A stretch of DNA of 64,000 bases from assembly GCF_032050975.1 (NCBI RefSeq), contig NZ_CP116967.1:865001-929000 (forward strand). The letters are read 5' to 3'. This document shows positions 28,753 to 37,229 of this stretch, piece by piece. The translations under genes were made by a program, and so were the position numbers. The notes below the pieces were generated by a model. That model ran no database searches. It had not been told where the DNA came from and saw only the letters and a program-made list of their open reading frames with translations. Source of the stretch: Candidatus Nitrospira allomarina (GTDB lineage Bacteria > Nitrospirota > Nitrospiria > Nitrospirales > UBA8639). Position 1 is the stretch's first letter. Each line of letters starts with the position of its first letter.

Positions 28753-29979
28753 GTGACCACGACGTTTGGCCTGTGGGAGTTTTTGAGCCGTGACGTGACC
28801 TTCCTGGGCGGCCCCCACAGCCCCATGCTGAGTTGGCTGGGATCTGTCGGGATTGTAGTATTTTTTCTGTGGCACATTCTCAAAATGCGAAAGGAAACGG
28901 CTTCGGTTCGTCTGGCGTTCAATCGAATACGCCCCATGTTGGAGGCACTTGCCAACGAACGAAAGGAAATCGATCGCAACCGCTTCACGCATCATCCGGT
29001 AAAGGGGTTCTCAACCCATGTGGACCGGGCGGCATCCACTTCGAGCCGGCTGGACAGTGAAGACATCCACACGCTCGACTCGGGAATGCAACAGGAACCC
29101 ATCTTTCGCGACCCATGGGCGCAATACCGAATGACACTCATTCTTGAACAAGTCCCGTGGTTTGTCGACCCGCGGATATTCAGCACAAAACGCGCCGCAG
29201 AGGTGTTTACTCACGAAGCCCTCATTGCCAAACATGTGAATCTGCCGTTCTATCGTCAATTGCCTTCATTCATCACGGGTCTCGGGTTACTGCTGACATT
29301 TCTCGCCTTGTTTATCGGCCTTGGCAAGCTACATGCCGAGGGAAGTGAGATTGTCGGCATTCAGGGGCTGATAAACGGGCTGGCAGGCAAGTTCCTGACA
29401 TCCATCGTCGGACTTATCGTGGCCAATGTCTTCACGTTCATTGAAAAACCGCTCATGGCCCGGCTGATAAGCGATCATTACGTTTTTCTTGGTCTCATTG
29501 ATCAACTCTTTCCTCGAAAAACCATGGAGCAAATGTTAGAGCAACTCACGGCCATGCAAGGCCGATCCTCAACCGACCATTCGGCCTCCGGCGGAGAAGG
29601 CCGCCCACACACGGCCGAATGGGAGACAAACAGGCTTGCCGGTTCAACTGCCGATTTAACAGCGGCCATACAAACTTTGACGATATTGCAGCAGGAGCAA
29701 CATGCGGAAATCCGACGAACCGTGTCGGACCTTTCACGTGTCATGACGGACCGGCTTCAAGGTCCCCTTAATGATTTGAACGATGCCATTCACAGCCTCA
29801 CCAAATGGCTCAAGGAAGCCAATCTGCATCCTATGCCGACGGAAAAACCTTTCGAAGACCGCCCAGCCCTTTGGAAGACCTCTTCATACGCTCGGAGCCC
29901 TTCCATGATCAGCCTTTTCGATAAAATCGGCTCCTGGCCAAAACGGCCGGGGCCAGTCAGGCACCGGCGGACAGGATGA
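28753..29979 (+). CDS. MotA/ExbB-type channel protein, ZorA-like
   Basis: 408 residues from the GTG at 28753 (GGAGG five bases upstream; ATG at 28708 is the alternative). One membrane helix near the N-terminus (MLSWLGSVGIVVFFLWHIL), a long soluble segment, then two adjacent helices (FITGLGLLLTFLALFIGLG and FLTSIVGLIVANVFTFIE) that match the MotA/TolQ/ExbB proton-channel fold as arranged in ZorA of Zorya anti-phage systems. A predicted helical tail of about 150 residues follows, again as in ZorA. The stop overlaps the start of the MotB-like gene (ATGA). No zorC, zorD or zorE follows, so a defence role is unproven. An ion-driven complex in the inner membrane is the safe call. Confidence 0.75.
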   Translation: MTTTFGLWEFLSRDVTFLGGPHSPMLSWLGSVGIVVFFLWHILKMRKETASVRLAFNRIRPMLEALANERKEIDRNRFTHHPVKGFSTHVDRAASTSSRLDSEDIHTLDSGMQQEPIFRDPWAQYRMTLILEQVPWFVDPRIFSTKRAAEVFTHEALIAKHVNLPFYRQLPSFITGLGLLLTFLALFIGLGKLHAEGSEIVGIQGLINGLAGKFLTSIVGLIVANVFTFIEKPLMARLISDHYVFLGLIDQLFPRKTMEQMLEQLTAMQGRSSTDHSASGGEGRPHTAEWETNRLAGSTADLTAAIQTLTILQQEQHAEIRRTVSDLSRVMTDRLQGPLNDLNDAIHSLTKWLKEANLHPMPTEKPFEDRPALWKTSSYARSPSMISLFDKIGSWPKRPGPVRHRRTG

Positions 29980-30662
29980 GTTCCCCGACGGATCCGGATA
30001 ACACCAGTTCTCTCACGACGGGAGGAATCATCGATCTCATGACCTCACTGGCCATGATCTTCATTCTGCTCTTTGCGGCCTTTATCACCCAAACCCCCTC
30101 CGAAGCCCGATCGCAATTGCAAGAACACAAAGAGAATGTGCAGGCAGCCCTTCGGGACCACTTAGAGCGATTGGGACTTACCCTGGATTCCGATCCCCAC
30201 GATCCGCTCACGCTTCTCATCGTCGTCCCCGACAATAAACTCACCTTTGAGTTCGGACAAAGCATACTTTCTCATGACGCCGTCCAGTTTTTACAGGAGG
30301 CGATGCCGTTCTATGCGGCCGTCTTATGCGGACCTTTACGCGACAAAATCGATTCCCTCGCAATCCAGGGTCACACCGACGATCGCGGGGACGATGCCTA
30401 TAATTTAAAATTAAGCCAGGAGCGATCCCTGGCCGTGATGGTGAAGGGGCTAGAGGCCATTGAGGCGCAAGAGCCGTCGGCCTATCAATGCTTCCAAGCC
30501 ATGACATCAGCTTCCGGCCGTGGCAGGCAAGACTTGATCTACGATGGGAATAGCAGGGTGAACCGGGAAAAGAGCCGCCGCGTGATCTTTAAAATCCGGC
30601 TCCGTTCAACCGAGCAACGTCACATGGCCGAAGGGCTTCCCACAATTCTTCCATCGTTGTAG
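29976..30662 (+). CDS. MotB/OmpA-type protein, ZorB-like
   Basis: 228 residues. A single N-terminal membrane helix (IIDLMTSLAMIFILLFAAF) carries the aspartate expected for a MotB/ZorB proton site. The periplasmic part ends in an OmpA-like peptidoglycan-binding domain (IQGHTDDRGDDAYNLKLSQERS ... RVNREKSRRVIF). Start ATG overlaps the upstream stop, giving translational coupling with the channel partner. The two products should form a peptidoglycan-anchored, proton-powered unit like MotAB or ZorAB. Flagellar MotAB is unlikely because no motility gene is near and the partner has a long soluble tail. Confidence 0.78.
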   Translation: MSSPTDPDNTSSLTTGGIIDLMTSLAMIFILLFAAFITQTPSEARSQLQEHKENVQAALRDHLERLGLTLDSDPHDPLTLLIVVPDNKLTFEFGQSILSHDAVQFLQEAMPFYAAVLCGPLRDKIDSLAIQGHTDDRGDDAYNLKLSQERSLAVMVKGLEAIEAQEPSAYQCFQAMTSASGRGRQDLIYDGNSRVNREKSRRVIFKIRLRSTEQRHMAEGLPTILPSL

Positions 30663-30691
30663 GCATCAACCTGCCAATGTGATCCCAAATT

Positions 30692-31684
30692 TCACACTGT
30701 CACCACAATTTTCCCTTTTTGCTGGTTGGAGACCATATAGCGATGCGCTTCCGCTATTTCGGCCAAGGGAAACGTGCGATCGATGATCGGTTTTAACGCG
30801 CCGGATTCTAATCCCTGGTAAATATAGTCTTTCCCGCGCTTCAGCATTTCCGGGTTTTTGACAATCTCAAACAACGTATACCCTCGTATGGTTAACCCTT
30901 TTGCCAGGGCAGGGAACAAAGGAAATGGGGTTGGGTGTGGAGCCAATGCCCCATATTCAAAGATAATCCCTCCAGGTGCGGTGACGGCGGCGAGTTCTTC
31001 CAACAACGGACCCGCAACAGGATCAAACACCAGGCGCGCGCCTTTTCTAGAGGTGAGTGCCATCCCTCTTTCCACCAGATCTTCCTCATCGGTCACAATC
31101 ACCTGATCCGCTCCCGCTTGAAGGAGAAAGGCTTTTTTATCTGCGCCACGAGTCGTTGCAATCGCGATTCCTCCGGTAGCTTTGACGATTTGAATGGCCG
31201 CCAATCCCACGCTGCTGCTGGCGGCGGTTATCAAAACCGTGTCGCCTGTTTTCAGATTTCCGTATTCTATGAGTGCCCCATACGCCGTCATGTATTGCAT
31301 CCAGATGGCAGCACCTTCAATGGCGGAGAGGTTGTCGGGATAAGGAGCGGCCGCAGATGCCGGGACGATGGCACTCTCACCATAGACACCATATTGGCTC
31401 ATGGGATAGGACGGGATCGTACTGACCCTGTCCCCAATCCGAAGGTCTGTGATGTCGGGACCAACGGCATCAATGACTCCTGCCGCTTCATACCCTATCC
31501 GAGAGGGCAGTTGAGGAGTCTCCAAATATTGGCCTTTTCTCAGCATGACTTCGGCGCGGTTAAGGCCAATAGCCTCCACCTTCAGGCGAACTTCTCCCTT
31601 GCCCGGTTCGGCCAAAGGTAACTCTTCAAGCTTCAGAACGTCAGGTCCGCCTGTTTGATGAAAACGCACGATCCTTGGCATCAC
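30692..31684 (-). CDS. Zinc-independent quinone oxidoreductase-like MDR enzyme
   Basis: 330 residues of the medium-chain dehydrogenase/reductase fold. GRoES-like N-terminal domain (LKVEAIGLNRAEVMLRKGQY, GYEAAGVIDAVG) and a Rossmann domain with ITAASSSVGLAAIQIVKA and the NADPH-fold strand IATTRGADKK. The zinc ligands of alcohol dehydrogenases are missing, so it belongs with QOR/enoyl-reductase types that reduce quinones or alpha,beta-unsaturated carbonyls with NADPH. It is the last gene of the eight-gene minus-strand operon and fits an electrophile-detoxifying role there. The natural substrate is not known. Confidence 0.9.
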   Translation of the reverse strand: MMPRIVRFHQTGGPDVLKLEELPLAEPGKGEVRLKVEAIGLNRAEVMLRKGQYLETPQLPSRIGYEAAGVIDAVGPDITDLRIGDRVSTIPSYPMSQYGVYGESAIVPASAAAPYPDNLSAIEGAAIWMQYMTAYGALIEYGNLKTGDTVLITAASSSVGLAAIQIVKATGGIAIATTRGADKKAFLLQAGADQVIVTDEEDLVERGMALTSRKGARLVFDPVAGPLLEELAAVTAPGGIIFEYGALAPHPTPFPLFPALAKGLTIRGYTLFEIVKNPEMLKRGKDYIYQGLESGALKPIIDRTFPLAEIAEAHRYMVSNQQKGKIVVTV

Positions 31685-31711
31685 CTACCTCCTTCAAAAA
31701 AATCATTTGGG

Positions 31712-32332
31712 TCAGGTTTTTGATCGTTCCTTCACAAATTTCACGATGCGGTCCACGTCGTCATCCGCCTCCCGGACCATTTGGAGAAATTCAATGGGAT
31801 TGACGTTGACCTTTCTCAGAAATCGACGATCCGCACCGCAACTATACATCAGATCGGGTGGCAACTCTCCATAAAGCTTGGCTCTGGCTTTCTCGATAAT
31901 GCGCGGAAACCATTCCAATCCGGCCAGAGAGGCCTCCCGGGGCGGGAACAATTCGGTGATTTTCACAAATTTCGAATACTGTCCCTGTTGATCGTTTAAA
32001 AAATAATCCCGCCTTATCCTGGTGATGGCGAGAGCGGTTTCCGGATCGGGTTCTCCGGCATCACACCAGTCCTCCACAAAGTCGAAAATTTCCTGAGGCG
32101 TGGCCCCGATCGATCGAAGAAAATCTTCTTCTTTTTTCGTAAACATTACGTCCACCTTACGCTCCCCGTTTTTATAGGCCGTGACTTTGCTTTCGAAGAG
32201 GGCCCGGAATCTCTCTTCCCACTCTTCGGATTCATGATTCATCGTTTGATGTTCCCTTGCAGTTCCAAGTGTATAATCACAAACTTCTGTCGATTCGGAT
32301 ATTGGTTCCTTGAATTGTACGGATGTTTTCAT
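31712..32332 (-). CDS. DUF5069-containing protein
   Basis: 206 residues from the ATG at 32332, preceded by AGGAG; an upstream frame start at 32389 overlaps the next gene and is less likely. The C-terminal half has the DUF5069 pattern: PPREASLAGLEWFPRIIEKARAKLYGELP-type core (GLEWFPRIIEKARAKL), then YSCGADRRFL and a closing DDDVDRIVKFV. The N-terminal half is an acidic helical region (EDFLRSIGATPQEIFDFVEDW) of similar style and may be a related repeat. No activity is known. It sits in the sigma-54-linked operon between the quinone oxidoreductase and the flavin-binding protein genes. Confidence 0.72.
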   Translation of the reverse strand: MKTSVQFKEPISESTEVCDYTLGTAREHQTMNHESEEWEERFRALFESKVTAYKNGERKVDVMFTKKEEDFLRSIGATPQEIFDFVEDWCDAGEPDPETALAITRIRRDYFLNDQQGQYSKFVKITELFPPREASLAGLEWFPRIIEKARAKLYGELPPDLMYSCGADRRFLRKVNVNPIEFLQMVREADDDVDRIVKFVKERSKT

Positions 32333-32385
32333 TTCCTTGTCTCCTATTTCAGCATGGCCATTAACATTAATCGACTGACATTCGT

Positions 32386-33006
32386 TCACACCGGCACTCG
32401 CAATTGTCTGCTTAATATCTCAATTCCAGTTTCCAAGGCCGTGATACGGCCTTTAAGGGGCAACATAAGCCGGTCGACCTCCTCTTGTGAATATTTGACA
32501 GGAATGTGTTGTCGGCAATTGGTATCCCAGGCTTCCACATGAAAACGAATAACCCGTTCGGGCTTTCCCTTGTACCGGTAATCAGAAAGTTTCTTAAGCA
32601 AGGCGGGATCATCCTCAATCACCTCTGCGGTTCCCCACACCTTGATTCGGGTTTGGGTCGCGTAATCCATCAGGAACAAAAAATACTGATGATTTTCGGC
32701 TAAATTTCCTAATGAGATATATTGGCGATTGCCTGCGAAATCAACAAAAGCCAGAGTGCGGTCGTCCAGTACTTTGAGAAAGCCCTTGGGACCTCCTCGA
32801 TGTTGGATGTACGGCCTTCCGTCCTTGTTGGCGGTGGCCAGATACAATGAATCCTGCTTCCTCACAAAATCTGCAAGCTCTTGCGTGATGGTGCTCGACC
32901 ATCCGTCTCCTTCTTCCATTTGAGCAAAAGGTTTACGTGATCCCATCCTCTCTTGGAGGGCCTTTACGGATGGGGTGAACGCGATATCACTGATTGGTGG
33001 TTTCAT
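32386..33006 (-). CDS. Pyridoxamine 5'-phosphate oxidase-like flavin protein
   Basis: 206 residues with the split-barrel FMN-binding fold: FVRKQDSLYLATANKDGRPYIQHRGGPKGFLKVLD, FVDFAGNRQYISLGNL, and a C-terminal segment on VIRFHVEAWDTNC. This branch (pyridoxamine 5'-phosphate oxidase-related, YPO-type) is not the vitamin B6 enzyme; relatives bind FMN or F420 and are often found with stress or xenobiotic genes. AAGGAG lies nine bases before the ATG. Operon member; likely reduces or binds a small flavin-reactive compound. Substrate unknown. Confidence 0.85.
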   Translation of the reverse strand: MKPPISDIAFTPSVKALQERMGSRKPFAQMEEGDGWSSTITQELADFVRKQDSLYLATANKDGRPYIQHRGGPKGFLKVLDDRTLAFVDFAGNRQYISLGNLAENHQYFLFLMDYATQTRIKVWGTAEVIEDDPALLKKLSDYRYKGKPERVIRFHVEAWDTNCRQHIPVKYSQEEVDRLMLPLKGRITALETGIEILSRQLRVPV

Positions 33007-33039
33007 GGCTTAGTCTCCTTTTCCTAACTCAAGTGGTCG

Positions 33040-34152
33040 TTAGGCGGCCTGTTCTTTCAGTGGAAGATAGTCGGTATATCCCTTCATATCTCCGCCATAA
33101 AATGTGGCACGATCATAGGGGGTGAGAGGTGAGGATTGGCGGATACGCTCCGGGAGGTCAGGGTTGGAAATAAAGTGCCTTCCAAACGCAACAGCATCAG
33201 CCAAATTATTTTCTACATATTCAGAGGCTGAAACGGGAGTATGTCCTCCGGCAGAAATCAGGATGGTCTTCAGGACAGGACGAAATAATGAGGAGGTCTG
33301 TGGTTTGTCTTCAAGACTCTCGTCCTGCATGCCCGCAAATGATGAACGTGGTTCAATTAAATGGACATAGGCCACGCCTCGGGTATCCAGCGCCCCAAGC
33401 ACATAAGTGAACAGCTTGATGGGATCGCTATCCTTCATGCCGTTAAACGCGTTAAAGGGTGATAACCGCACGCCGACACGATCTTTCCCCCAAACTTCGA
33501 TGACGGAATCGACAACCTCCAACAACAAGCGGGCACGATTCTCAATGGATCCTCCATAGTGGTCAGTACGTAAGTTGGAACCATCCTGAAGGAACTGATC
33601 GAGTAAATACCCATTGGCTCCATGGACTTCTACGCCATCAAAACCCGCCGATTTGGCGTTTTGAGCCCCTGCGTTATAATCGCCAACAATTCCCGGGATT
33701 TCATCTGTTTCTAATGCGCGCGGAACCAAAATCGGCGTTTCCTGCCAATCGACCGTATACGTCCCGCTGTTTTCCGCAGCAAGAGCAGAGGGCGCAACCG
33801 GCAACCCACCATCAGGTTGATGAGAGGGATGAGAAATACGCCCCACATGCCAGAGTTGAAGAAAGATTCGGCCGCCGGCTTTATGCACGGCATCGGTCAC
33901 GAGTTTCCAGCCTTGGACCTGCTCAGGGGAATGTATGCCAGGGGTACCAGGATAGCCTTGGCCCTGTTGGGAGATTTGCGTAGCTTCAGAAACAATCAAA
34001 CCGGATGACGCACGCTGAGCATAATATTCGGCATTGAGCTCGTGAGGAACATTTCCTGGCTGCTGTGATCGCATCCGTGTTAACGGTGCCATGATGATGC
34101 GATTGGGTAAGGTCAGGGAACCTATGTGTAATGGCTCAAATAGTTTTGTCAT
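33040..34152 (-). CDS. Old yellow enzyme family alkene reductase (NemA-like)
   Basis: 370 residues of an FMN-dependent TIM barrel. Motifs: LFEPLHIGSLTLPNRI and MAPLTRMRS at the start, YYAQRASSGLIVSEAT, QLWHVGRISH, VEVHGANGYLLDQFL with the substrate-orienting His/Asn pair, and FGRHFISNPDLPERI. The length and motifs match the NemA/GTN-reductase class. These enzymes reduce activated C=C bonds, nitro groups and electrophiles such as N-ethylmaleimide with NADPH. Placed in the sigma-54 operon with a quinone reductase, it points to handling of electrophilic or nitro compounds. Confidence 0.93.
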   Translation of the reverse strand: MTKLFEPLHIGSLTLPNRIIMAPLTRMRSQQPGNVPHELNAEYYAQRASSGLIVSEATQISQQGQGYPGTPGIHSPEQVQGWKLVTDAVHKAGGRIFLQLWHVGRISHPSHQPDGGLPVAPSALAAENSGTYTVDWQETPILVPRALETDEIPGIVGDYNAGAQNAKSAGFDGVEVHGANGYLLDQFLQDGSNLRTDHYGGSIENRARLLLEVVDSVIEVWGKDRVGVRLSPFNAFNGMKDSDPIKLFTYVLGALDTRGVAYVHLIEPRSSFAGMQDESLEDKPQTSSLFRPVLKTILISAGGHTPVSASEYVENNLADAVAFGRHFISNPDLPERIRQSSPLTPYDRATFYGGDMKGYTDYLPLKEQAA

Positions 34153-34214
34153 GATCTGTTTCCTTTGATGAAATAAATATTACGTGACCCGAACTTTTCA
34201 ATCATGGCGATCGT

Positions 34215-35240
34215 TCACTTGTGAGCCACCTTTCTGGTATCTAAAAATCGGCGGATATGGGCGGCGATAACCATCCCGTCCTCCTCAAGGGCAAAATGGC
34301 CCGTGTTTAAAAGGTGAAACTCGAGATTCTGTAAATCGCGTTTATAGGGATAAGCCCCCTCGGCCGGAAAGATTTTGTCATGCTCTCCCCACACAATTAA
34401 CGTTGCGGGTTGATATTTGCGCAGATACGCCTGCCATTGGGGATAATGGGGCAGGTTTGAGCCGTAGCTATAAAACAACTGTAATTGAATGTCCCTGTTG
34501 CCCGTTCGATCCAAAAGATACTGATCCACCAGCCAATTATCTGGACTGATCGCTTCCGGATCTCTTACCCCATGGGTATATTGCCATTTGGTCGCGGACA
34601 GGTTCAGAAAGGCCTCAAGAGCCACGGCGTTCTCGGTCGTGCGGTCTTCCCAATAGGCCCGAAACGGTTTCCAAAATTCCCGCAAGCCCTCCTCATAGGC
34701 GTTCCCATTCTGGATAATGAGAGATTCGATCCGTTCGGGGTGATTGACCGCCAATCGAAATCCCACCGGCGCCCCGTAATCCATCAAATAGAGGCTGTAG
34801 GATTTCAAGCCCACTTTTTTGATAAATTTCTCTATGACGATTGCCAGATTGTCGAACGTGTAGGTGAACTCGTCCACCGTCGGCATAGAGCTATTTCCGA
34901 ATCCCGGATAATCCGGAGCCAGCACATGAAACCGATCCGACAATTGTGGAATCAGATTCCGGAACATATGTGAGGAAGTCGGAAACCCATGAAGCAATAA
35001 AATAACCGGCCCATTCTTAGGCCCTGCCTCACGATAAAAAATATTCAGACCGTCGACCTCAACCGTTTTATGAAGCGTGGGGTAGTTGACCGCCTTGGGC
35101 ACGGCGTGACCTGACGCCGGTTCCTGATTTCCGGACTTGGAGGCCGTCGCTCCCATAACCAACAGCCCAAGGAGACTGAACGGCACCACTCCCAAGAAGG
35201 TGATAAATGCTTTAACCATCGTGTTATTCAAGCGTTTCAT
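34215..35240 (-). CDS. Exported alpha/beta hydrolase (epoxide hydrolase / dehalogenase type)
   Basis: 341 residues. The N-terminus is a signal peptide or anchor ([23 protein letters not shown]) ahead of the hydrolase core. Motifs: oxyanion segment [13 protein letters not shown], nucleophile elbow [14 protein letters not shown] in which the nucleophile is Asp (D of MDYG), and the catalytic histidine in TGHFALEED. An Asp nucleophile places it with epoxide hydrolases and haloalkane dehalogenases, not with serine esterases. It would act in the periplasm, on a hydrophobic xenobiotic or oxidised lipid. AAGGAG precedes the ATG. Sixth gene counted from the 3' end in the operon order, fourth from the promoter. 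Confidence 0.9.
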   Translation of the reverse strand: MKRLNNTMVKAFITFLGVVPFSLLGLLVMGATASKSGNQEPASGHAVPKAVNYPTLHKTVEVDGLNIFYREAGPKNGPVILLLHGFPTSSHMFRNLIPQLSDRFHVLAPDYPGFGNSSMPTVDEFTYTFDNLAIVIEKFIKKVGLKSYSLYLMDYGAPVGFRLAVNHPERIESLIIQNGNAYEEGLREFWKPFRAYWEDRTTENAVALEAFLNLSATKWQYTHGVRDPEAISPDNWLVDQYLLDRTGNRDIQLQLFYSYGSNLPHYPQWQAYLRKYQPATLIVWGEHDKIFPAEGAYPYKRDLQNLEFHLLNTGHFALEEDGMVIAAHIRRFLDTRKVAHK

Positions 35241-35321
35241 GTTTATGTTCTCCTTTACTCTATTGGTTCGGCGAGTCTTCGCCTTTCAAATTAAGGGCTC
35301 GAATCAAACAAATTGTTGCCC

Positions 35322-36005
35322 CTATACGGCTGCCACTGAGTCATGCAAACGGTTCACGATCTCTTCCGTCGTTAAGACAGTATTGGCAATCATTCGGTAG
35401 TTAACCAGCGCGGATTTGTACCCATCCCCTTCGGGAACTTTGGCGCCTGCCGTGGCATCCTTGACCACGGCAACCTCAAAGCCTTGCTCCATCAATTCTC
35501 GCATGTGTGATTCCACGCAGAGATTCGAGGACATGCCGGCAAGAATAACCTTGCTGAATTTCCGCTTGCGCAATTGCAGCACCAGATCATTGGTCTCCGG
35601 CCCGTAAACTTTATGCGGATTCACAACGATGGTTTGACCGTCTGCAATGTATGGCTTGAATCGCTCGAGCCAATCCGCACCGGAGTCTGTAAAATTTTCC
35701 AAACTTAACGGATCGACACGATCGAACATGTTGATACTGTGCATCACCGCTTCCAATGTGCCTTCAAACGCCCATCCATGATCCGAGGGGTAGTAGTAGT
35801 GAGGTGAAACAAAGACCTGGATTCCCGTCTGTTTGGCGGTTTGAAAAAGTGTGTCTAGATGCTCAACAGTGTTGTTCTCGGTCACGCTTTCGCCGACCAC
35901 GCTCCACGCAACGCCTCCTGGGCTTAAAAAATCATTCTGGGGGTCGGTAACGACTAGGGCCGTCTGATCAGGAATAAAGTCCATGCCTGGGTTGGGAAAT
36001 GCCAT
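35322..36005 (-). CDS. Isochorismatase-family cysteine hydrolase
   Basis: 227 residues from the ATG at 36005 (AGGAG eight bases upstream). The family triad is visible: Asp in VVTDPQNDFL, Lys in VNPHKVYG, and the nucleophile Cys in GMSSNLCVESHMREL, after the cis-peptide region ILAGMSS. The family hydrolyses amides, vinyl ethers or carbamates (nicotinamidase, N-carbamoylsarcosine amidase, isochorismatase). The sequence between the triad residues does not fix the substrate. Third gene from the sigma-54 promoter; the protein is cytoplasmic. Confidence 0.9.
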   Translation of the reverse strand: MAFPNPGMDFIPDQTALVVTDPQNDFLSPGGVAWSVVGESVTENNTVEHLDTLFQTAKQTGIQVFVSPHYYYPSDHGWAFEGTLEAVMHSINMFDRVDPLSLENFTDSGADWLERFKPYIADGQTIVVNPHKVYGPETNDLVLQLRKRKFSKVILAGMSSNLCVESHMRELMEQGFEVAVVKDATAGAKVPEGDGYKSALVNYRMIANTVLTTEEIVNRLHDSVAAV

Positions 36006-36044
36006 GATCAATCTCCTTTTTGAATAGGTGAATAGTATTTTGGA

Positions 36045-36410
36045 TTAGGTGTGGTAATACCGCTCATGGATGATCTTGCCGTCCTGCCATTTGGCGACCA
36101 CCACCTGTTCAACATGAACCGGCGTACCATCCCTTGCGATCCAATCCATGACGGTTTCATAAAATGTCACATCCTTGCCCACGCCTTTGGCCGTGACATC
36201 GAACCGTTGCCATTTTTTCACCGTGCTGAGAAATTGTTTCTCCCGTTCCAAATTGGCACTGCGCCCCACCGTCGGGGACTCATTGTTTTCCTGCATCGCC
36301 GCATCGTCCGCATAGAATTCATTGATGGCATCCAGAATGCGGCCTTCCCGGATGTATGCAAACAAGTCCTCCAGTCTGTCTTGAAGGTTAAGGGCAGTTT
36401 GTGTGGTCAT
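36045..36410 (-). CDS. SnoaL/NTF2-like protein
   Basis: 121 residues forming the cone-shaped NTF2 fold: LFAYIREGRILDAINEFYADDAAMQENNES, then strands KRFDVTAKGVGKDV-like, ETVMDWIARDGTPVHVEQVVVAKWQDGKIIHERYYH. Such small proteins serve as isomerases, cyclases, or binding partners for small hydrophobic ligands. There is no clear catalytic Asp-His dyad to assign. AAAGGAGA precedes the ATG. It is the second gene of the operon, between the AhpD-like and isochorismatase-like genes. Confidence 0.85.
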   Translation of the reverse strand: MTTQTALNLQDRLEDLFAYIREGRILDAINEFYADDAAMQENNESPTVGRSANLEREKQFLSTVKKWQRFDVTAKGVGKDVTFYETVMDWIARDGTPVHVEQVVVAKWQDGKIIHERYYHT

Positions 36411-36476
36411 GGTTTTTCTCCTTTCATGACAGGAATGATTGAGTAATGGTGGTTCTGAATTTAGACCTGGACGGTT

Positions 36477-37025
36477 TTAGACCCTGGCTTCCAGCCCGGA
36501 AACCGCAGGGAAGTCCACCTCTGTCCCGGCCACGTGGTTGAAATAATTGGTAAACAGTGTCAGCCCGATATTGGCCAGGATCTCTGTGATCTCCCCGTCC
36601 GTAAACCCGGCCTTGCGGAGTTTGGCAACCTCTTCGTCCGTAACCTGTCCCCGGTTCGACACCATCTGCCGCGTAAACTCCAGGGCCGTGGCCTCCTTGG
36701 TGTCGAGTGATTCCCCGCGCCGGCTGTCACTGATAGCCTCCTCACTGAGCCCCATGGTTCGGCCAATAGCCGAGTGGGCCGCGAGGCAATACCGGCAGTC
36801 ATTGACCTCGGAAACGGTCAGGGCAATTTGTTCGCGAAACTTCGCCGAAAGATGGCCTTTCGAGAGGGCTCCCGAAAAATCGAGATACCCCTGAAGGACC
36901 GCCGGCGAGTTGGCCATGGTCCGCATAATGTTAGGCGCGAAGCCGAGCTTACTTTCCACGCCTTTCAACAAACGTTGGGCCTGGCCGGTGGCGGTCTTTG
37001 GATTGAGTGCAGGTAATCGTGGCAT
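36477..37025 (-). CDS. AhpD-like carboxymuconolactone decarboxylase family protein
   Basis: 182 residues from the ATG at 37025, which has AAGGAGAA upstream; an ATG at 37070 would add 15 residues and lie close to the promoter. The peroxidase-type active site is complete: EQIALTVSEVNDCRYCLAAHSAIG, that is Glu, CxxC and His as in AhpD and related alkylhydroperoxidases. These proteins reduce peroxides or lipoyl disulfides. It is the first gene of the operon, 60 bases from the sigma-54 element, so it should be the most strongly expressed. Confidence 0.9.
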   Translation of the reverse strand: MPRLPALNPKTATGQAQRLLKGVESKLGFAPNIMRTMANSPAVLQGYLDFSGALSKGHLSAKFREQIALTVSEVNDCRYCLAAHSAIGRTMGLSEEAISDSRRGESLDTKEATALEFTRQMVSNRGQVTDEEVAKLRKAGFTDGEITEILANIGLTLFTNYFNHVAGTEVDFPAVSGLEARV

Positions 37026-37083
37026 GGTTTGGGTTCTCCTTGTGTGAGTTTGGTAAACGTTCGCATTCATGTTTTCGTGGTAT

Positions 37084-37100
37084 TACAATGACCGTGCCAA
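37084..37100 (-). promoter_or_regulatory. Candidate sigma-54 promoter of the detoxification operon
   Basis: Read on the minus strand the sequence is TTGGCACGGTCATTGTA. The -24 element TGGCACG is a perfect match and the -12 element TTGTA differs by one base from TTGCA; the GG-N10-G(T/C) spacing is right. Transcription would begin near 37073, about 48 bases before the AhpD-like start at 37025. Confidence 0.7.
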
Positions 37101-37164
37101 TCGATAAAATTTCATAACATATTGTTTTATTTATAAAATTTATATTTACACCATTATTAAATAC

Positions 37165-37216
37165 AACGAAAAATCGTGCCACACGAAAACTCATTGCACA
37201 TCAACGAAATTTCGTT
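37165..37216. promoter_or_regulatory. Pair of matching palindromes, probable activator sites
   Basis: Site 1 at 37165-37178 (AACGAAAAATCGTG) and site 2 at 37203-37216 (AACGAAATTTCGTT, a perfect 14-base palindrome) agree at 11 of 14 positions. They lie about 90-145 bases upstream of the predicted start of the minus-strand operon, the usual place for sigma-54 activator sites, and just upstream of the activator gene itself. Confidence 0.6.
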
Positions 37217-37229
37217 TAAATTTTCAGCT

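Noticed and set aside
37163-37181. Second sigma-54 promoter on the minus strand (TGGCACG with a following TTCG)
   Set aside because: The -24 box is good, but the -12 GC is replaced by CG. The segment is better explained as palindrome site 1 partly overlapping a chance -24 match.
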